Positions 43,443 through 52,710 of a stretch of DNA of 64,000 nucleotides are shown piece by piece (the first letter of the stretch is position 1; every line of letters starts with the position of its first letter). The DNA is taken from positions 1,984,001-2,048,000 of the forward strand of contig NZ_JAPEOQ010000001.1 of assembly GCF_026341035.1 (NCBI RefSeq). Reading direction: 5' to 3'. A program made the position numbers and the translations under genes. The notes under the pieces are model-generated. The model worked only from the letters and a program-made list of their open reading frames with translations. It ran no database searches and was not told where the DNA came from. Source of the DNA: Streptomyces sp. NBC_01016 (GTDB lineage Bacteria; Actinomycetota; Actinomycetes; Streptomycetales; Streptomycetaceae).

Positions 43443-44402
43443 GTGTTCGCTGCAGAACGTCGTCAATTGATCCTCGAAATGGTGCGAGCCAACGGAGCGG
43501 TTTCGCTCCGTGAGCTCGCCCGCGTCGTCCAGACCTCTGAAGTGACCGTACGGCGGGACGTGCGCGCACTGGAGGCAGAAGGACTCCTCGACCGCCGGCA
43601 CGGCGGTGCGGTATTGCCGGGCGGATTCACGCGGGAATCCGGCTTTCCGCAGAAATCACATCTCGCGACCGCAGAGAAGACGGCCATCGCCGATCTCGCC
43701 GCGGGTCTCGTCGAAGAGGGCGAGGCCATCGTGGTGGGCGCGGGGACGACCACGCAGGAGCTGGCCCGCCGGCTCGCGCGTGTGCCGGGCCTGACCGTGG
43801 TCACCAACTCCCTCCTGGTGGCGCAGGCACTCGCCCACGCCAACCGTGTGGAGGTCGTCATGACCGGTGGCACGCTGCGGGGTTCCAACTATGCGCTGGT
43901 GGGCAGCGGTGCGGAGCAGTCCCTTCAGGGGCTGAGAGTGTCGCGCGCCTTCCTCTCCGGCAGTGGTCTGACCGCCGAGCGCGGGCTCTCCACGTCCAAC
44001 ATGCTGTCGGCGTCCGTGGACCGGGCGCTCGTGCAGGCCGCGTCCGAGGTCGTCGTGCTCGCGGATCACTCCAAGCTCGGTACGGACACCATGTTCCAGA
44101 CCGTGCCGACCGATGTGATCACGCGTCTAGTGACGGACGAGCCGCCGGCGCACGACGACCGGGCCGCCACGGAGCTTCAGGCGTTGGCCGATCAGGGGGT
44201 GCAGGTCGCGGTCGCGGGGGCCGGGGCGGAGGACCCTTCCGGGGGCGGTGATTCCGCCCCGGCGCGTCAGTCGCGCCGGGATGTGCCGCTGCCGGGCCAG
44301 CGGCGTGGTCAGCTTCCGGGCGGTAACCATCCGTTGCGCTCGGCCCCGTTGGACACTCCGCCGGAGCGGACGGCCAGAGTGGCCGATCTCCGCCGCCGCT
44401 AA
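43443..44402 (+). CDS. DeoR/GlpR-family transcriptional regulator
   Basis: A 319-residue regulator. The DeoR-type HTH at the N-terminus contains RRQLILEMVRANGAVSLREL and TSEVTVRRDVRALEAEGLL. The DeoRC sensor domain carries VVGAGTTTQELARRL and LADHSKLG for binding phosphorylated sugars. A ~75-residue Pro/Arg-rich disordered tail is extra. TACTGT ends 7 bases before GTG 43443, suggesting a leaderless mRNA. Close to deoD and deoC, it is the only sugar-phosphate-type repressor in the window. I recall its S. avermitilis counterpart may be the developmental regulator SdrA, but I am unsure. Confidence 0.9.
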   Translation: MFAAERRQLILEMVRANGAVSLRELARVVQTSEVTVRRDVRALEAEGLLDRRHGGAVLPGGFTRESGFPQKSHLATAEKTAIADLAAGLVEEGEAIVVGAGTTTQELARRLARVPGLTVVTNSLLVAQALAHANRVEVVMTGGTLRGSNYALVGSGAEQSLQGLRVSRAFLSGSGLTAERGLSTSNMLSASVDRALVQAASEVVVLADHSKLGTDTMFQTVPTDVITRLVTDEPPAHDDRAATELQALADQGVQVAVAGAGAEDPSGGGDSAPARQSRRDVPLPGQRRGQLPGGNHPLRSAPLDTPPERTARVADLRRR

Positions 44403-44431
44403 TTCATTTCGCCCGTCCGGCGTTTCGGCCA

Positions 44432-44476
44432 CGGGGCTCCGCCCCGGACCCCGCTGCTCAAACGCCGCAGGGGCTG
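44432..44476 (-). repeat. Intergenic double-hairpin repeat, variant A, copy 9 (inverted)
   Basis: Exact inverted copy of the 45-base sequence at 9245 and 32895. Together with copy 10 it forms a head-to-head pair between the convergent DeoR-type and TetR genes. Confidence 0.85.
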
Positions 44477-44513
44477 TATTTGGCGGAGTCGGTCAGCCGG
44501 TGCAGGTATATGG

Positions 44514-44557
44514 AGCCCCTGCGGCGATTGAGCAGCGGGGTCTGGGGCAGAGCCCCA
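44514..44557 (+). repeat. Intergenic double-hairpin repeat, variant A, copy 10
   Basis: Variant A stem 1; stem 2 reads CTGGGGC-AGA-GCCCCAG. The changed outer C-T is matched by A-G on the other side, another compensatory change relative to the other copies. Confidence 0.85.
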
Positions 44558-44578
44558 GGAGCGTAACGCCGGTGCCGG

Positions 44579-45157
44579 TCAAGTGGTGATGCCGCGCAGC
44601 GTCAGGCGGAGTAGGCGATCCGCCAACGCCGGGTCCGACGGAGTCTCCTCCGCCGCGAGGGCGATCGCGTTCGTGAGCTGCAGGAGGTCGCCCATGGAGA
44701 CGTCCTGCCGCACCGCCCCCGCCCGCTGCGCCCGCGAGAGCAACGCCTGGCCTGCCTCCCGCATCGGATCACTGCACCGGGCCAGTGCCGAACTCGCGTC
44801 CTGCGAGGCCGACATGAGGGCGCGGGAAAGACCCCGGTACTCGCTCGCATGCGTGATGATCTCGCGCAGCCAGGTCACGAGCGCCGTACAGGGCTGCGGA
44901 GCGTCGAGGAGCGCCCGGGAGCGGGCGAGCAGATCGTTCACCGCCTCCTCGAAGACGGCGCTCATCAGCGCGTGCCGGTTGGGGAAGTGCCGGTACAGCG
45001 TGCCGATGCCGACTCCGGCCGCGCGGGCCACCTCCTCAAGGGACGCCCCCGTGCCGTGCTCGGCGAACGCGATCCGGGCCTGCGCGAGCAGCCGCTCGTA
45101 ATTGCGGCGCGCGTCCGCGCGCATGCGGCGCGAGCGGTCGTGCTCGGCTGTCGTCAT
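44579..45157 (-). CDS. TetR-family transcriptional regulator
   Basis: A 192-residue TetR repressor. The HTH is GASLEEVARAAGVGIGTLYR-HFPNR (residues ~37-61), followed by an all-helical ligand domain. It is divergent from a LuxR-type regulator, and its own operator is not obvious in the 140-bp gap. No transporter or enzyme is adjacent to suggest a ligand, though the acyl-CoA carboxylase genes lie 2-8 kb downstream. Confidence 0.92.
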   Translation of the reverse strand: MTTAEHDRSRRMRADARRNYERLLAQARIAFAEHGTGASLEEVARAAGVGIGTLYRHFPNRHALMSAVFEEAVNDLLARSRALLDAPQPCTALVTWLREIITHASEYRGLSRALMSASQDASSALARCSDPMREAGQALLSRAQRAGAVRQDVSMGDLLQLTNAIALAAEETPSDPALADRLLRLTLRGITT

Positions 45158-45297
45158 CGGGCCTCCCTGGGCGTGCGCGGGCCTGGTGCGCAGGACTTCA
45201 AGGATGCCCGATGCCGGGACCGCGGCGGTGCGGAGGGATCGCTTCCGCAGTAGCGTCGACGCAGAGGGCGCATGCGCAGGGCGCCCCGGAGCGCGGC

Positions 45298-46302
45298 ATG
45301 AGCATCAGTGACGCGGGCCGGCGAGACGTACGGCAGCTCGTCCGGGAACTCGAAGAGGCCGTGGACGTGGACGAGTTGCGCTCCCACGCGGTCCGCGGAC
45401 TCGCCCGGCTCATCCCGGCCGACGGCGCCCAGTGGTACCACTTCGCCGCCCACGACGGCGCCGTGCGGGCACTCGCGCTGCCCGCGGAGTCCTTCCACGC
45501 CGACCCCGCCGTCATCTACGACCACCCCATGGACCACCCGCTGACCGGGCCCATGCTGCTCTCCGGGACGAGCGGCGCCTGGCGGGTGAGCGACGTCGCC
45601 GCCGACCGCGACTGGCGCCGCACCCACTGCTACAACCTCGATTTCCGCCCCTTCGGGATGCACCGCCACCTCGTCGCCAGCGCCCGGGACGAGGCGGGTG
45701 TCGCGGGCTACGCGCTGCTGCGCGGCGGCACCGACTTCACCGAGGAACAGCGGGACCTGCTCGACTACGCCCAGCCCCACCTCGCGGCCGCCGAACGCCT
45801 GTTGGCCGAGCGGCAGCGGATGTACGCGCTCCTCGCCGCCGCGCTCGCGTCCACCGGGCGGCCGGGTCAGGGCGTCGCCGCCGTGGCCGGGAACGGCGCG
45901 GTGCGGCCGCTCGACGCCGTCGCGGCGGAGCTGCTGCCGCGCCTGGACGGCGACCCGCGGATCGGCCTCGGAGCCCCGCCCGGCGCCTGCCGTGCCTTCC
46001 GGGCGCGCGATATCGACGTACGGGCGGTGGCATGCGCCGTGCCCGACGTGCCGCGGCTCCTGCTGCTGCGGGACCTCGCGCCGGGCCGCGCCGCCGCCCG
46101 CGCGCTCGGCCTGACCGAGCGCGAGCACCGCACCCTGGAGCACATCGACGCCGGCCGCACCCCCGCCGAGGCGGCGCGTGCGATGGGGATCTCGCTGACG
46201 ACCGTACGGGGATATGTGGCCGCCCTGCACCGCAAGTTGGACGCCGGGCACACGGCGGCGCTGCTGCGCAGGGGACGCGAGGCGGGGCTGCTGGGGGAGT
46301 GA
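45298..46302 (+). CDS. LuxR-type HTH regulator with N-terminal sensor domain
   Basis: A 334-residue protein. The N-terminal ~240 residues look like a GAF-type sensor (LRSHAVRGLARLIPADGAQW; LVASARDEAGVAGYALLRGG). The C-terminus is a LuxR-type HTH: LGLTEREHRTLEHIDAGRTP, then MGISLTTVRGYVAALHRKL. GGAG at 45288 serves ATG 45298. No receiver aspartate is present, so it is an orphan ligand-sensing regulator rather than a two-component partner. Its neighbour downstream is a membrane protein gene 100 bases away. Confidence 0.85.
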   Translation: MSISDAGRRDVRQLVRELEEAVDVDELRSHAVRGLARLIPADGAQWYHFAAHDGAVRALALPAESFHADPAVIYDHPMDHPLTGPMLLSGTSGAWRVSDVAADRDWRRTHCYNLDFRPFGMHRHLVASARDEAGVAGYALLRGGTDFTEEQRDLLDYAQPHLAAAERLLAERQRMYALLAAALASTGRPGQGVAAVAGNGAVRPLDAVAAELLPRLDGDPRIGLGAPPGACRAFRARDIDVRAVACAVPDVPRLLLLRDLAPGRAAARALGLTEREHRTLEHIDAGRTPAEAARAMGISLTTVRGYVAALHRKLDAGHTAALLRRGREAGLLGE

Positions 46303-46402
46303 GGCCGGTGGGCGCCCGTCAGAATTGACGGCTGGTCCGGCCGGGGGCCGCCCGCTTCACTGGTGGAATCCAGTGGCATCCACGGGCATCAGGGGGAACG
46401 CC

Positions 46403-47116
46403 ATGACCGCCACACCGTCACCAGCGCACATACCCGCCGCCGCACCAGGAGCCGCCGCCGAACGGATCCGGCCGCTGCGGGCCGTCACGGCCGCGGTCCT
46501 CGTCCTCGGGCCGCTGCTCTTCATCGTCGCCTCGCTCCTGTCCCCGTACGACATGACGGAGGACAAGACGAGGAACATCGTCGCCGACATCGCCGCGAAC
46601 GAAGGTCAGGAGAAGGCCGCCGCCTGGGCGTGGCTGGCCCTGGGGATCGCGATGGCCGCCGCGGCCATCCTGGTCTCCGTGTACGTCATGGCGCGCTCGC
46701 CGAAGCTGGGGCTCGCCGGGTTGCTGCTGTTCGGGGGCGGCGCCACGGCCGCCAACCTGGCGCCCTCGTACGACTTCGTGACCCTCGCCGGCCTCGACAA
46801 GGGGGTCGACCAGGTCACGATCGTGAAGGTCCTCGACGGCGGCGACAGCCTGGCCATGCCTGCGGTCGCCGGGATCTGGTTCATCGCCGGCATCGTCTTC
46901 GGAGGCATCGTCCTCGGCATCGGGCTGCTGCGCAGCCACGCGGTGCCCGCGTGGGCGGCGTGGGTGCTGATGGCCGCGATGCCGCTGAACGTGCTGGGCT
47001 GGGTCACGGGCGTCGCGGCGTTCGCGTACGCGGGGTTCGCGCTGCTGACCGTCGCCTTCGCGGTGGTGGCCATGGACATCGCGCACCACGGCACCGGCTG
47101 GGTGCGCGGCGTCTGA
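46403..47116 (+). CDS. Integral membrane protein, unknown function
   Basis: A 237-residue protein with about six hydrophobic helices (for example VTAAVLVLGPLLFIVASLLS, AWLALGIAMAAAAILVSVYV, VAGIWFIAGIVFGGIVLGIG). The short extracellular loop contains SPYDMTEDKTRNIVADIAAN. AGGGGGA at 46391-46397 precedes the ATG at 46403. The pattern is reminiscent of DUF4386-like membrane proteins but I cannot assign a family. It ends against a strong bidirectional terminator. Confidence 0.75.
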   Translation: MTATPSPAHIPAAAPGAAAERIRPLRAVTAAVLVLGPLLFIVASLLSPYDMTEDKTRNIVADIAANEGQEKAAAWAWLALGIAMAAAAILVSVYVMARSPKLGLAGLLLFGGGATAANLAPSYDFVTLAGLDKGVDQVTIVKVLDGGDSLAMPAVAGIWFIAGIVFGGIVLGIGLLRSHAVPAWAAWVLMAAMPLNVLGWVTGVAAFAYAGFALLTVAFAVVAMDIAHHGTGWVRGV

Positions 47117-47139
47117 CCAAAGGCCGAACGCCGAACACT

Positions 47140-47194
47140 GAACGCCGAAGCGCCCGTTGAACCGGTCACCGGTTCAACGGGCGCTTCGGCGTTC
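47140..47194. terminator. Very long bidirectional terminator
   Basis: A 27-bp perfect inverted repeat (47140-47166 and 47168-47194) with a one-base centre, between the convergent membrane-protein and accA2 genes; the accA2 stop is 14 bases further on. Confidence 0.92.
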
Positions 47195-47207
47195 ACGCGT
47201 CGGTGCG

Positions 47208-48980
47208 TCAGTCCTTGATCTCGCAGATCGGGGCGCCCGAGGTGAGGGACGCGCCGATCTCGGCGGACAGGCCCTTGACGGTGCCCGACTTGTGGGCGTT
47301 CAGGGGCTGTTCCATCTTCATGGCCTCCAGGACGACGACGAGGTCGCCCTCCTTGACCTCCTGGCCCTCCTCGACCGCGATCTTGACGATCGTGCCCTGC
47401 ATCGGGGAGGCGAGGGTGTCGCCGGAGGCCGCCGGGCCGGACTTCTTGGCCGCGCGCCGCTTGGGCTTGGCGCCGGCGTTGAGGCCGGTGCGGGCCAGGG
47501 ACATGCCCATGCCCGCCGGGAGGGAGACCTCCAGGCGCTTGCCGCCGACCTCGACGACGATGTTCTCGCGGCCCGCCTCGTCCTCCTCCTCACCGGGCGC
47601 CGGGGTGGCGAACGGCGGGATGTCGTTGACGAACTCGGTCTCGATCCAGCGGGTGAAGATCGTGAACGGGTCCTCGCTGCCGGTCAGTTCGGGGGCGAAC
47701 GCCGGGTCGGTGACGACCTTGCGGTGGAAGGGGATGGCGGTGGCCATGCCCTCGACCTCGAACTCGGCGAGCGCGCGCGAGGCCCGCTGCAGGGCCTCCT
47801 TGCGGGTGCGGCCCGTGACGATCAGCTTGGCGAGCAGGGAGTCCCAGGCCGGGCCGATGACCGACCCGGACTCGACGCCCGCGTCCAGGCGGACACCCGG
47901 TCCTGCCGGGCCGTCGAACTTGGTGACGGTGCCGGGGGCGGGCAGGAAGCCGCGGCCCGGGTCCTCGCCGTTGATGCGGAACTCGAAGGAGTGGCCGCGC
48001 AGTTCGGGGTCGCCGTAGCCGAGCTCCTCGCCGTCGGCGATGCGGAACATCTCGCGCACCAGGTCGATGCCGGCGACCTCTTCGGTGACCGGGTGCTCGA
48101 CCTGGAGACGGGTGTTGACCTCGAGGAAGGAGATCGTGCCGTCCGCGCCGACGAGGAACTCGACGGTGCCCGCGCCGACGTAGCCGGCCTCCTTGAGGAT
48201 CGCCTTCGAGGACGAGTACAGCTGCTCCAGCTGCGCCTCGCTCAGGAACGGCGCCGGGGCCTCCTCGACGAGCTTCTGGTGGCGACGCTGCAGCGAGCAG
48301 TCACGGGTGGACACGACCACCACGTTGCCGTGCTGGTCGGCCAGGCACTGCGTCTCCACGTGCCGCGGCTTGTCCAGGTAGCGCTCCACGAAGCACTCAC
48401 CGCGACCGAAGGCGGCGACCGCCTCGCGCACCGCGGAGTCGTACAGCTCCGGCACCTCTTCGAGGGTGCGGGCGACCTTCAGGCCGCGACCGCCGCCACC
48501 GAAGGCGGCCTTGATCGCGATCGGCAGGCCGTGCTCCTCGGCGAACGCGACGACCTCGTCGGAGCCCGAGACCGGGTCCGGGGTACCGGCGACCAGCGGG
48601 GCGCCCGCGCGCTGCGCGATGTGCCGCGCGGCGACCTTGTCGCCGAGGTCGCGGATCGCGTGCGGGGGCGGGCCGATCCAGATCAGCCCGGCATCGAGGA
48701 CGGCCTGGGCGAACTCGGCGTTCTCCGACAGGAATCCGTAGCCGGGGTGGATGGCGTCCGCGCCGGAGTCCTTCGCCGCCTGCAGCACCTTGGCGATGTC
48801 CAGGTAGCTGGTGGCCGGGGTGTCCCCGCCAAGGGCGAAGGCCTCGTCGGCCGCACGGACGTGCAGAGCGTCCCGGTCCGGCTCGGCGTAGACGGCAACG
48901 CTCGCGATCCCCGTGTCCCGGCACGCCCGGGCCACGCGGACAGCGATTTCGCCACGGTTGGCGATGAGCACCTTGCGCAC
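47208..48980 (-). CDS. accA2: Acyl-CoA carboxylase biotin-carboxylase/carrier subunit
   Basis: A 590-residue alpha subunit shared by acetyl- and propionyl-CoA carboxylases. The biotin carboxylase domain begins [20 protein letters not shown], with the ATP-grasp [13 protein letters not shown] and [15 protein letters not shown]. The C-terminal carrier domain has [12 protein letters not shown] with the biotinylated Lys. GTG 48980 has AAGGAGG at good spacing and gives 590 residues, the size I recall for S. coelicolor AccA2. It works with PccB (and an AccB elsewhere) and requires the BirA encoded 4 kb away. Confidence 0.96.
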   Translation of the reverse strand: MRKVLIANRGEIAVRVARACRDTGIASVAVYAEPDRDALHVRAADEAFALGGDTPATSYLDIAKVLQAAKDSGADAIHPGYGFLSENAEFAQAVLDAGLIWIGPPPHAIRDLGDKVAARHIAQRAGAPLVAGTPDPVSGSDEVVAFAEEHGLPIAIKAAFGGGGRGLKVARTLEEVPELYDSAVREAVAAFGRGECFVERYLDKPRHVETQCLADQHGNVVVVSTRDCSLQRRHQKLVEEAPAPFLSEAQLEQLYSSSKAILKEAGYVGAGTVEFLVGADGTISFLEVNTRLQVEHPVTEEVAGIDLVREMFRIADGEELGYGDPELRGHSFEFRINGEDPGRGFLPAPGTVTKFDGPAGPGVRLDAGVESGSVIGPAWDSLLAKLIVTGRTRKEALQRASRALAEFEVEGMATAIPFHRKVVTDPAFAPELTGSEDPFTIFTRWIETEFVNDIPPFATPAPGEEEDEAGRENIVVEVGGKRLEVSLPAGMGMSLARTGLNAGAKPKRRAAKKSGPAASGDTLASPMQGTIVKIAVEEGQEVKEGDLVVVLEAMKMEQPLNAHKSGTVKGLSAEIGASLTSGAPICEIKD

Positions 48981-49414
48981 GATGGCTCCCTCCTTGCTGT
49001 GTCTTCCCGGGGGCATCCCCCGGCCCCCCGGCCGTTGTCGCCCGAGCCGGGGCGGTCGGCGGGTCACCGTGAAGCTTGACTCACTGAAACAAGCTGAGTT
49101 TAGGGACTGCCGACACGGACCCACGAGCCGTCCCCGGGCGTGAGCTTTCCCACACGGAGTGTCACCCGGGGTTCACGGGTCCGTGAAATCCCTTGTCGCG
49201 CCTGGAAACGCGCGATCCTTCACCGCAACCCTAGCCCGCCTCTGTGGCCAAGGTCTCTGTGAGACCGTGCTGCGGCCCGCGGGCATTCTTTGTGGAGTCC
49301 CTACGAATGGCCCAATGATTCTTTGCCTTCTGCAGAACCCTTGTACCGGGGTTTACCCGTTAGTAGCGTTCGGGATGTCTTGGCCGTACTAGCGGTAACA
49401 GTCAGCGGAAGTGG
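48981..49414. other. Intergenic region upstream of accA2 with palindromes
   Basis: 434 bases between divergent genes, AT-richer than average. ACTCA (49079-49083) and TGAGT (49095-49099) flank a 11-bp spacer in a low-GC patch 100-120 bases before accA2, a likely promoter/operator zone. A 16-bp palindrome TTCACGGGTCCGTGAA lies at 49172-49187. A TTTACCCGTTAGTAGCG stretch around 49350 may hold the promoter of the membrane-protein gene. No gene was detected. Confidence 0.45.
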
Positions 49415-49894
49415 GTGGGACCGGTGGCACGCAGGCCGGTGGCGTGGGTGGCGGCGATCGTGTTGTTCGCGGAGGCGCTCGGGATTGTCTTTCTGAACTG
49501 GTTCCTCGGCCTGGTGGTCGACAACCAGGACATGTCCCTGGCGGGTCTCGATCCGCAGGCGATGTCGGTGGGCGCGTGGATCGCGGGAGGCCTGTTCGGG
49601 CTCTATCTGGTGCTGTGCGGGATCGTGCTCGTGCGCACCGCGATCGTCGACCGGGCGCCGGGCACGGTCGGGCGGATCCTGCTGATCAGCGTGGCCGTCG
49701 TGCACGGCCTGCTCGGCGCGTTCTCGATCAGCCTGGTGGGCTGGTCCAGCTTCGTGTTCATGATGATCGTGCTCGCCCTGCTCGTGCTGACGCTGGTGGC
49801 GTACGACCGGCACGAGCAGGGGGAGCGGCGCGCGGAGGGGGACACCCCCGCGCAGAACGGTGCCGCTACTCCGCCGGCGCCCACAACTCCGTGA
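49415..49894 (+). CDS. Small integral membrane protein
   Basis: A 159-residue protein with four hydrophobic helices ([76 protein letters not shown]) and a hydrophilic Pro/Ala C-tail. GTG 49415 or 49424 could start. The last 29 bases overlap the 3' end of maf on the other strand. The family is unknown; the four-helix topology and position opposite accA2 give no function. Confidence 0.7.
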   Translation: MGPVARRPVAWVAAIVLFAEALGIVFLNWFLGLVVDNQDMSLAGLDPQAMSVGAWIAGGLFGLYLVLCGIVLVRTAIVDRAPGTVGRILLISVAVVHGLLGAFSISLVGWSSFVFMMIVLALLVLTLVAYDRHEQGERRAEGDTPAQNGAATPPAPTTP

Positions 49895-50477
49895 TGCCGA
49901 TGCCCAGTTCGGCGAGGAGTCGGCGGAGCAGGGGCAGCGAGAGTCCGATCACGTTGCCGTGGTCGCCGTCGATGCCGTCGATGAACGGGGCCGAGCGGCC
50001 GTCCAGGGTGAACGCGCCCGCCACGTAGAGGGGTTCGCCCGTCGCCACGTACGCGGCGATCTCCTCGTCGCTCGGCTCGCCGAACCGGACGACGGTGGAG
50101 GCGGTGCCGGAGCTGTACCGGCCGCTCGCGGTGTCGTAGACGCAGTGGCCGGTCTGCAGCGTGCCCACGCGGCCGCGCATCGACTTCCAGCGGGCCGTGG
50201 CCTCCTCGGCGTCGGCCGGCTTGCCGAGCGCCTCGCCGTCGAGGTCGAGCACGGAGTCGCAGCCGATGACGACGGCGCCGCCCGCCTCGGGCCGCGCCGC
50301 GACCACGGAGGCCTTGGCCTCGGCGAGGGCGAGGGCGAGTTCGGCGGGTGTCGGGGCCGTCACGGCGTCCTCGTCGACCCCGCTGACGATCACCTCGGGG
50401 GCGAACCCGGCCTGCCGCAGCAGGCCGAGGCGGGCGGGGGACTGGGAGGCCAGGATCAGCCGGCGTGGAGCAGTCAT
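49866..50477 (-). CDS. maf: Maf-like nucleoside triphosphate pyrophosphatase
   Basis: A 203-residue house-cleaning NTP pyrophosphatase hydrolysing dTTP/UTP or modified pyrimidine NTPs. The signature [19 protein letters not shown] and the metal/base motif [14 protein letters not shown] are present. [11 protein letters not shown] closes the protein. ATG 50477 is chosen since the family starts with this strand; an upstream frame extension is unsupported. It ends the string pccB, epsilon subunit, mmpB, maf, a gene order I recall as conserved in Streptomyces. Confidence 0.92.
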   Translation of the reverse strand: MTAPRRLILASQSPARLGLLRQAGFAPEVIVSGVDEDAVTAPTPAELALALAEAKASVVAARPEAGGAVVIGCDSVLDLDGEALGKPADAEEATARWKSMRGRVGTLQTGHCVYDTASGRYSSGTASTVVRFGEPSDEEIAAYVATGEPLYVAGAFTLDGRSAPFIDGIDGDHGNVIGLSLPLLRRLLAELGIGITELWAPAE

Positions 50478-50525
50478 GCGACTCAGGTTATCCAGGGTGA
50501 CGCGGTGCATTCCCGGTCGGCGGCG

Positions 50526-50663
50526 CTAACCGGTCCCCAGCATCAGGAACATGACGACCATGGCGAGCGCCAGCAGGAAACCCGCGCGCCGCAGCATCGC
50601 CTGCGTTTCGCGGAGCTCCTCTGGGGGCTCGTCATCGGGGTCGGACCACAGCACATACAGCAT
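50526..50663 (-). CDS. mmpB: Morphogenic membrane protein MmpB-like
   Basis: A 45-codon gene missed by length cut-offs. The N-terminus is acidic (SDPDDEPPEELRETQAMLRR), followed by one hydrophobic helix (AGFLLALAMVVMFLMLGTG) at the very C-terminus. This matches the small morphogenic membrane protein I recall between pccB/accE and maf in Streptomyces. No strong ribosome site is visible before ATG 50663, and a perfect 36-bp palindrome lies 17 bases upstream, so expression may depend on read-through or its own short leader. Confidence 0.8.
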   Translation of the reverse strand: MLYVLWSDPDDEPPEELRETQAMLRRAGFLLALAMVVMFLMLGTG

Positions 50664-50679
50664 GGTGCTGCTCGCGCGT

Positions 50680-50715
50680 GCGGGGCGCCTGAGTACGCGT
50701 ACTCAGGCGCCCCGC
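50680..50715. terminator. Perfect 36-bp palindrome between epsilon subunit and mmpB
   Basis: An uninterrupted palindrome centred on ACGCGT, with arms of 18 bp starting GCGGGGCGCC. As RNA it would form a long hairpin just after the epsilon-subunit stop codon at 50731. It is a probable terminator of the pccB operon. Confidence 0.85.
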
Positions 50716-50730
50716 TACGAAAGGACTAAT

Positions 50731-50937
50731 TCACGCGGGCCAGTAGGTACGGGACCAGCTCGACGCCCCCGGGGCCGGCAACCGGTGCCGGGCGATGCGG
50801 GACGGGTCGGACCACGCGTCCCGGCCCGTCGTCGCGGCCGGGGCGTCCGGGACCGCCGCGGCGCGCGCCTGGACCACCGCCAGTGCGGCGGCCAGCTCCT
50901 CGGGGGTCGGATTGCCCCGTACGACCTTGATCATCAT
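50731..50937 (-). CDS. pccE: Acyl-CoA carboxylase epsilon subunit
   Basis: A 68-residue protein with the epsilon-family N-terminus MIKVVRGNPTPEELAAALAV and a W-rich end (SSWSRTYWPA). Epsilon subunits stabilise and stimulate the alpha-beta carboxylase core in actinomycetes. Two tandem ATGs (50937 and 50934) are possible starts. The gene lies 10 bases after pccB, so it is co-transcribed and probably coupled. Length is normal for the family. Confidence 0.92.
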   Translation of the reverse strand: MMIKVVRGNPTPEELAAALAVVQARAAAVPDAPAATTGRDAWSDPSRIARHRLPAPGASSWSRTYWPA

Positions 50938-50947
50938 GATCCGGCTC

Positions 50948-52552
50948 CTAGAGGGGGATGTTGCCGTGCTTCTTCGGGGGCAGTGATTCCCGCTTCGTAC
51001 GCAGCTGACGCAGGCCGCGCACGAGGTGGGCGCGGGTGTCGGAGGGCATGACCACCGCGTCGATGTAGCCGCGCTCGGCCGCCGTGTACGGGTTGAGGAG
51101 GGTGTCCTCGTAGTCCTGGATGAGCTGCGCGCGGGTCTCCTCGACGTTCCCGGCGGCCTCGGCCGCGGCGATCGTCTTGCGGTGCAGGATGTTCACCGCG
51201 CCCTGCGCGCCCATGACGGCGATCTGCGCCGTGGGCCACGCCAGGTTGAGGTCGGCGCCCAGGTGCTTGGAGCCCATGACGTCGTAGGCGCCGCCGAAGG
51301 CCTTGCGCGTGATGATCGTGATGAGCGGGACGGTGGCCTCGGCGTACGCGTAGATCAGCTTGGCGCCGCGCCGGATGATGCCCTCGTGCTCCTGCTCGAC
51401 GCCCGGCAGGAAGCCCGGGACGTCGACGAAGGTCAGGACGGGGACGTTGAAGGCGTCACACGTCCTGACGAACCGCGCGGCCTTCTCGCTCGCGTGGATG
51501 TCGAGGCAGCCGGCGAACTGCATCGGCTGGTTGGCGACGATGCCGACCGGGCTGCCCTCGACGCGGCCGAAGCCGGTGATGATGTTCGGCGCGAACAGCG
51601 CCTGGGTCTCGAAGAAGTCGGCGTCGTCCAGGACGTGTTCGATCACCGTGCGCATGTCGTACGGCTGGTTCGCGCTGTCCGGGATGAGGGTGTCGAGCTC
51701 GCGGTCCTCGTCGGTGAGCTCGAGGTCCGCCTCCTCCGGGAAGGAGGGCGGCTCGCTCAGGTTGTTCGACGGCAGGTAGGACAGCAGCGACTTGACGTAC
51801 TCGATCGCGTCCTTCTCGTCGCCCGCCATGTGATGCGCGACACCGGAGCGCGAGTTGTGGGCGCGGGCACCGCCCAGCTCCTCGAAGCCGACGTCCTCAC
51901 CGGTGACCGTCTTGATGACGTCCGGCCCGGTGATGAACATGTGCGAGGTCTGGTCGACCATGACCGTGAAGTCGGTGATCGCGGGCGAGTAGACGGCGCC
52001 GCCCGCGCACGGGCCGACCACGAGCGAGATCTGCGGGATGACACCCGAGGCGTGCGTGTTGCGGCGGAAGATCTCGCCGTACATGCCGAGGGCCATGACG
52101 CCCTCCTGGATGCGGGCGCCGCCGGAGTCGTTGATGCCGATGACCGGGCAGCCGGTCTTCAGCGCGAAGTCCATCACCTTCATGATCTTCTGGCCGTAGA
52201 CCTCGCCGAGGGCCCCGCCGAAGACCGTGAAGTCCTGCGAGAACACGGCGACGGGGCGGCCGTCCACGGTGCCGTATCCGGTCACCACGCCGTCGCCGTA
52301 CGGCTTGTTGGCATCGAGACCGAAGTCCGTCGACCGGTGCCGGGCGAACTCGTCCAGCTCCACGAAGGAGTCCTCGTCGAGCAGCAGCTCGATCCGCTCG
52401 CGGGCGGTCAACTTGCCCTTGGCGTGCTGCTTTTCGACCGCGCGGGCGGAACCCGCATGGGTCGCCTCATCGATCCGGCGCCGCAGATCCTCGATCTTGC
52501 CTGCGGTCGTGTGGATGTCGGTCTGCGCTGTCGGCTGTTCCAACTCGGACAT
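50948..52552 (-). CDS. pccB: Propionyl-CoA carboxylase beta subunit
   Basis: A 534-residue carboxyltransferase of the crotonase fold. [20 protein letters not shown] and [15 protein letters not shown] form the N-half oxyanion/acyl-CoA site, with [10 protein letters not shown] and [15 protein letters not shown] in the C-half. The Asp in AYDVM corresponds, as I recall, to the residue (D422) setting preference for propionyl- over acetyl/butyryl-CoA. The product methylmalonyl-CoA is a polyketide extender unit. Divergent from birA, whose product attaches biotin to the alpha subunit. Confidence 0.96.
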   Translation of the reverse strand: MSELEQPTAQTDIHTTAGKIEDLRRRIDEATHAGSARAVEKQHAKGKLTARERIELLLDEDSFVELDEFARHRSTDFGLDANKPYGDGVVTGYGTVDGRPVAVFSQDFTVFGGALGEVYGQKIMKVMDFALKTGCPVIGINDSGGARIQEGVMALGMYGEIFRRNTHASGVIPQISLVVGPCAGGAVYSPAITDFTVMVDQTSHMFITGPDVIKTVTGEDVGFEELGGARAHNSRSGVAHHMAGDEKDAIEYVKSLLSYLPSNNLSEPPSFPEEADLELTDEDRELDTLIPDSANQPYDMRTVIEHVLDDADFFETQALFAPNIITGFGRVEGSPVGIVANQPMQFAGCLDIHASEKAARFVRTCDAFNVPVLTFVDVPGFLPGVEQEHEGIIRRGAKLIYAYAEATVPLITIITRKAFGGAYDVMGSKHLGADLNLAWPTAQIAVMGAQGAVNILHRKTIAAAEAAGNVEETRAQLIQDYEDTLLNPYTAAERGYIDAVVMPSDTRAHLVRGLRQLRTKRESLPPKKHGNIPL

Positions 52553-52661
52553 CGGGATGCGGCTCCCTGCCTGCTTCGACGCTGCTCACGGGGACGGTTC
52601 GGGGAAGGTTCGGGGACGGTTCAAAAAGGGGAGTGGGGCTACTGATCCGTAGCGTAGTGGC

Positions 52662-52676
52662 CTGAATACCGTTCAG
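52662..52676. promoter_or_regulatory. Palindrome in the pccB/birA divergent promoter
   Basis: CTGAA (52662-52666), TACCG, TTCAG (52672-52676): a 15-bp AT-rich palindrome 34 bases before birA and 110 bases before pccB. A possible operator coordinating the carboxylase and its ligase. Confidence 0.45.
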
Positions 52677-52710
52677 CAGTGCGGTCTTTGCCACACCTAG
52701 GCTGGGTTGC

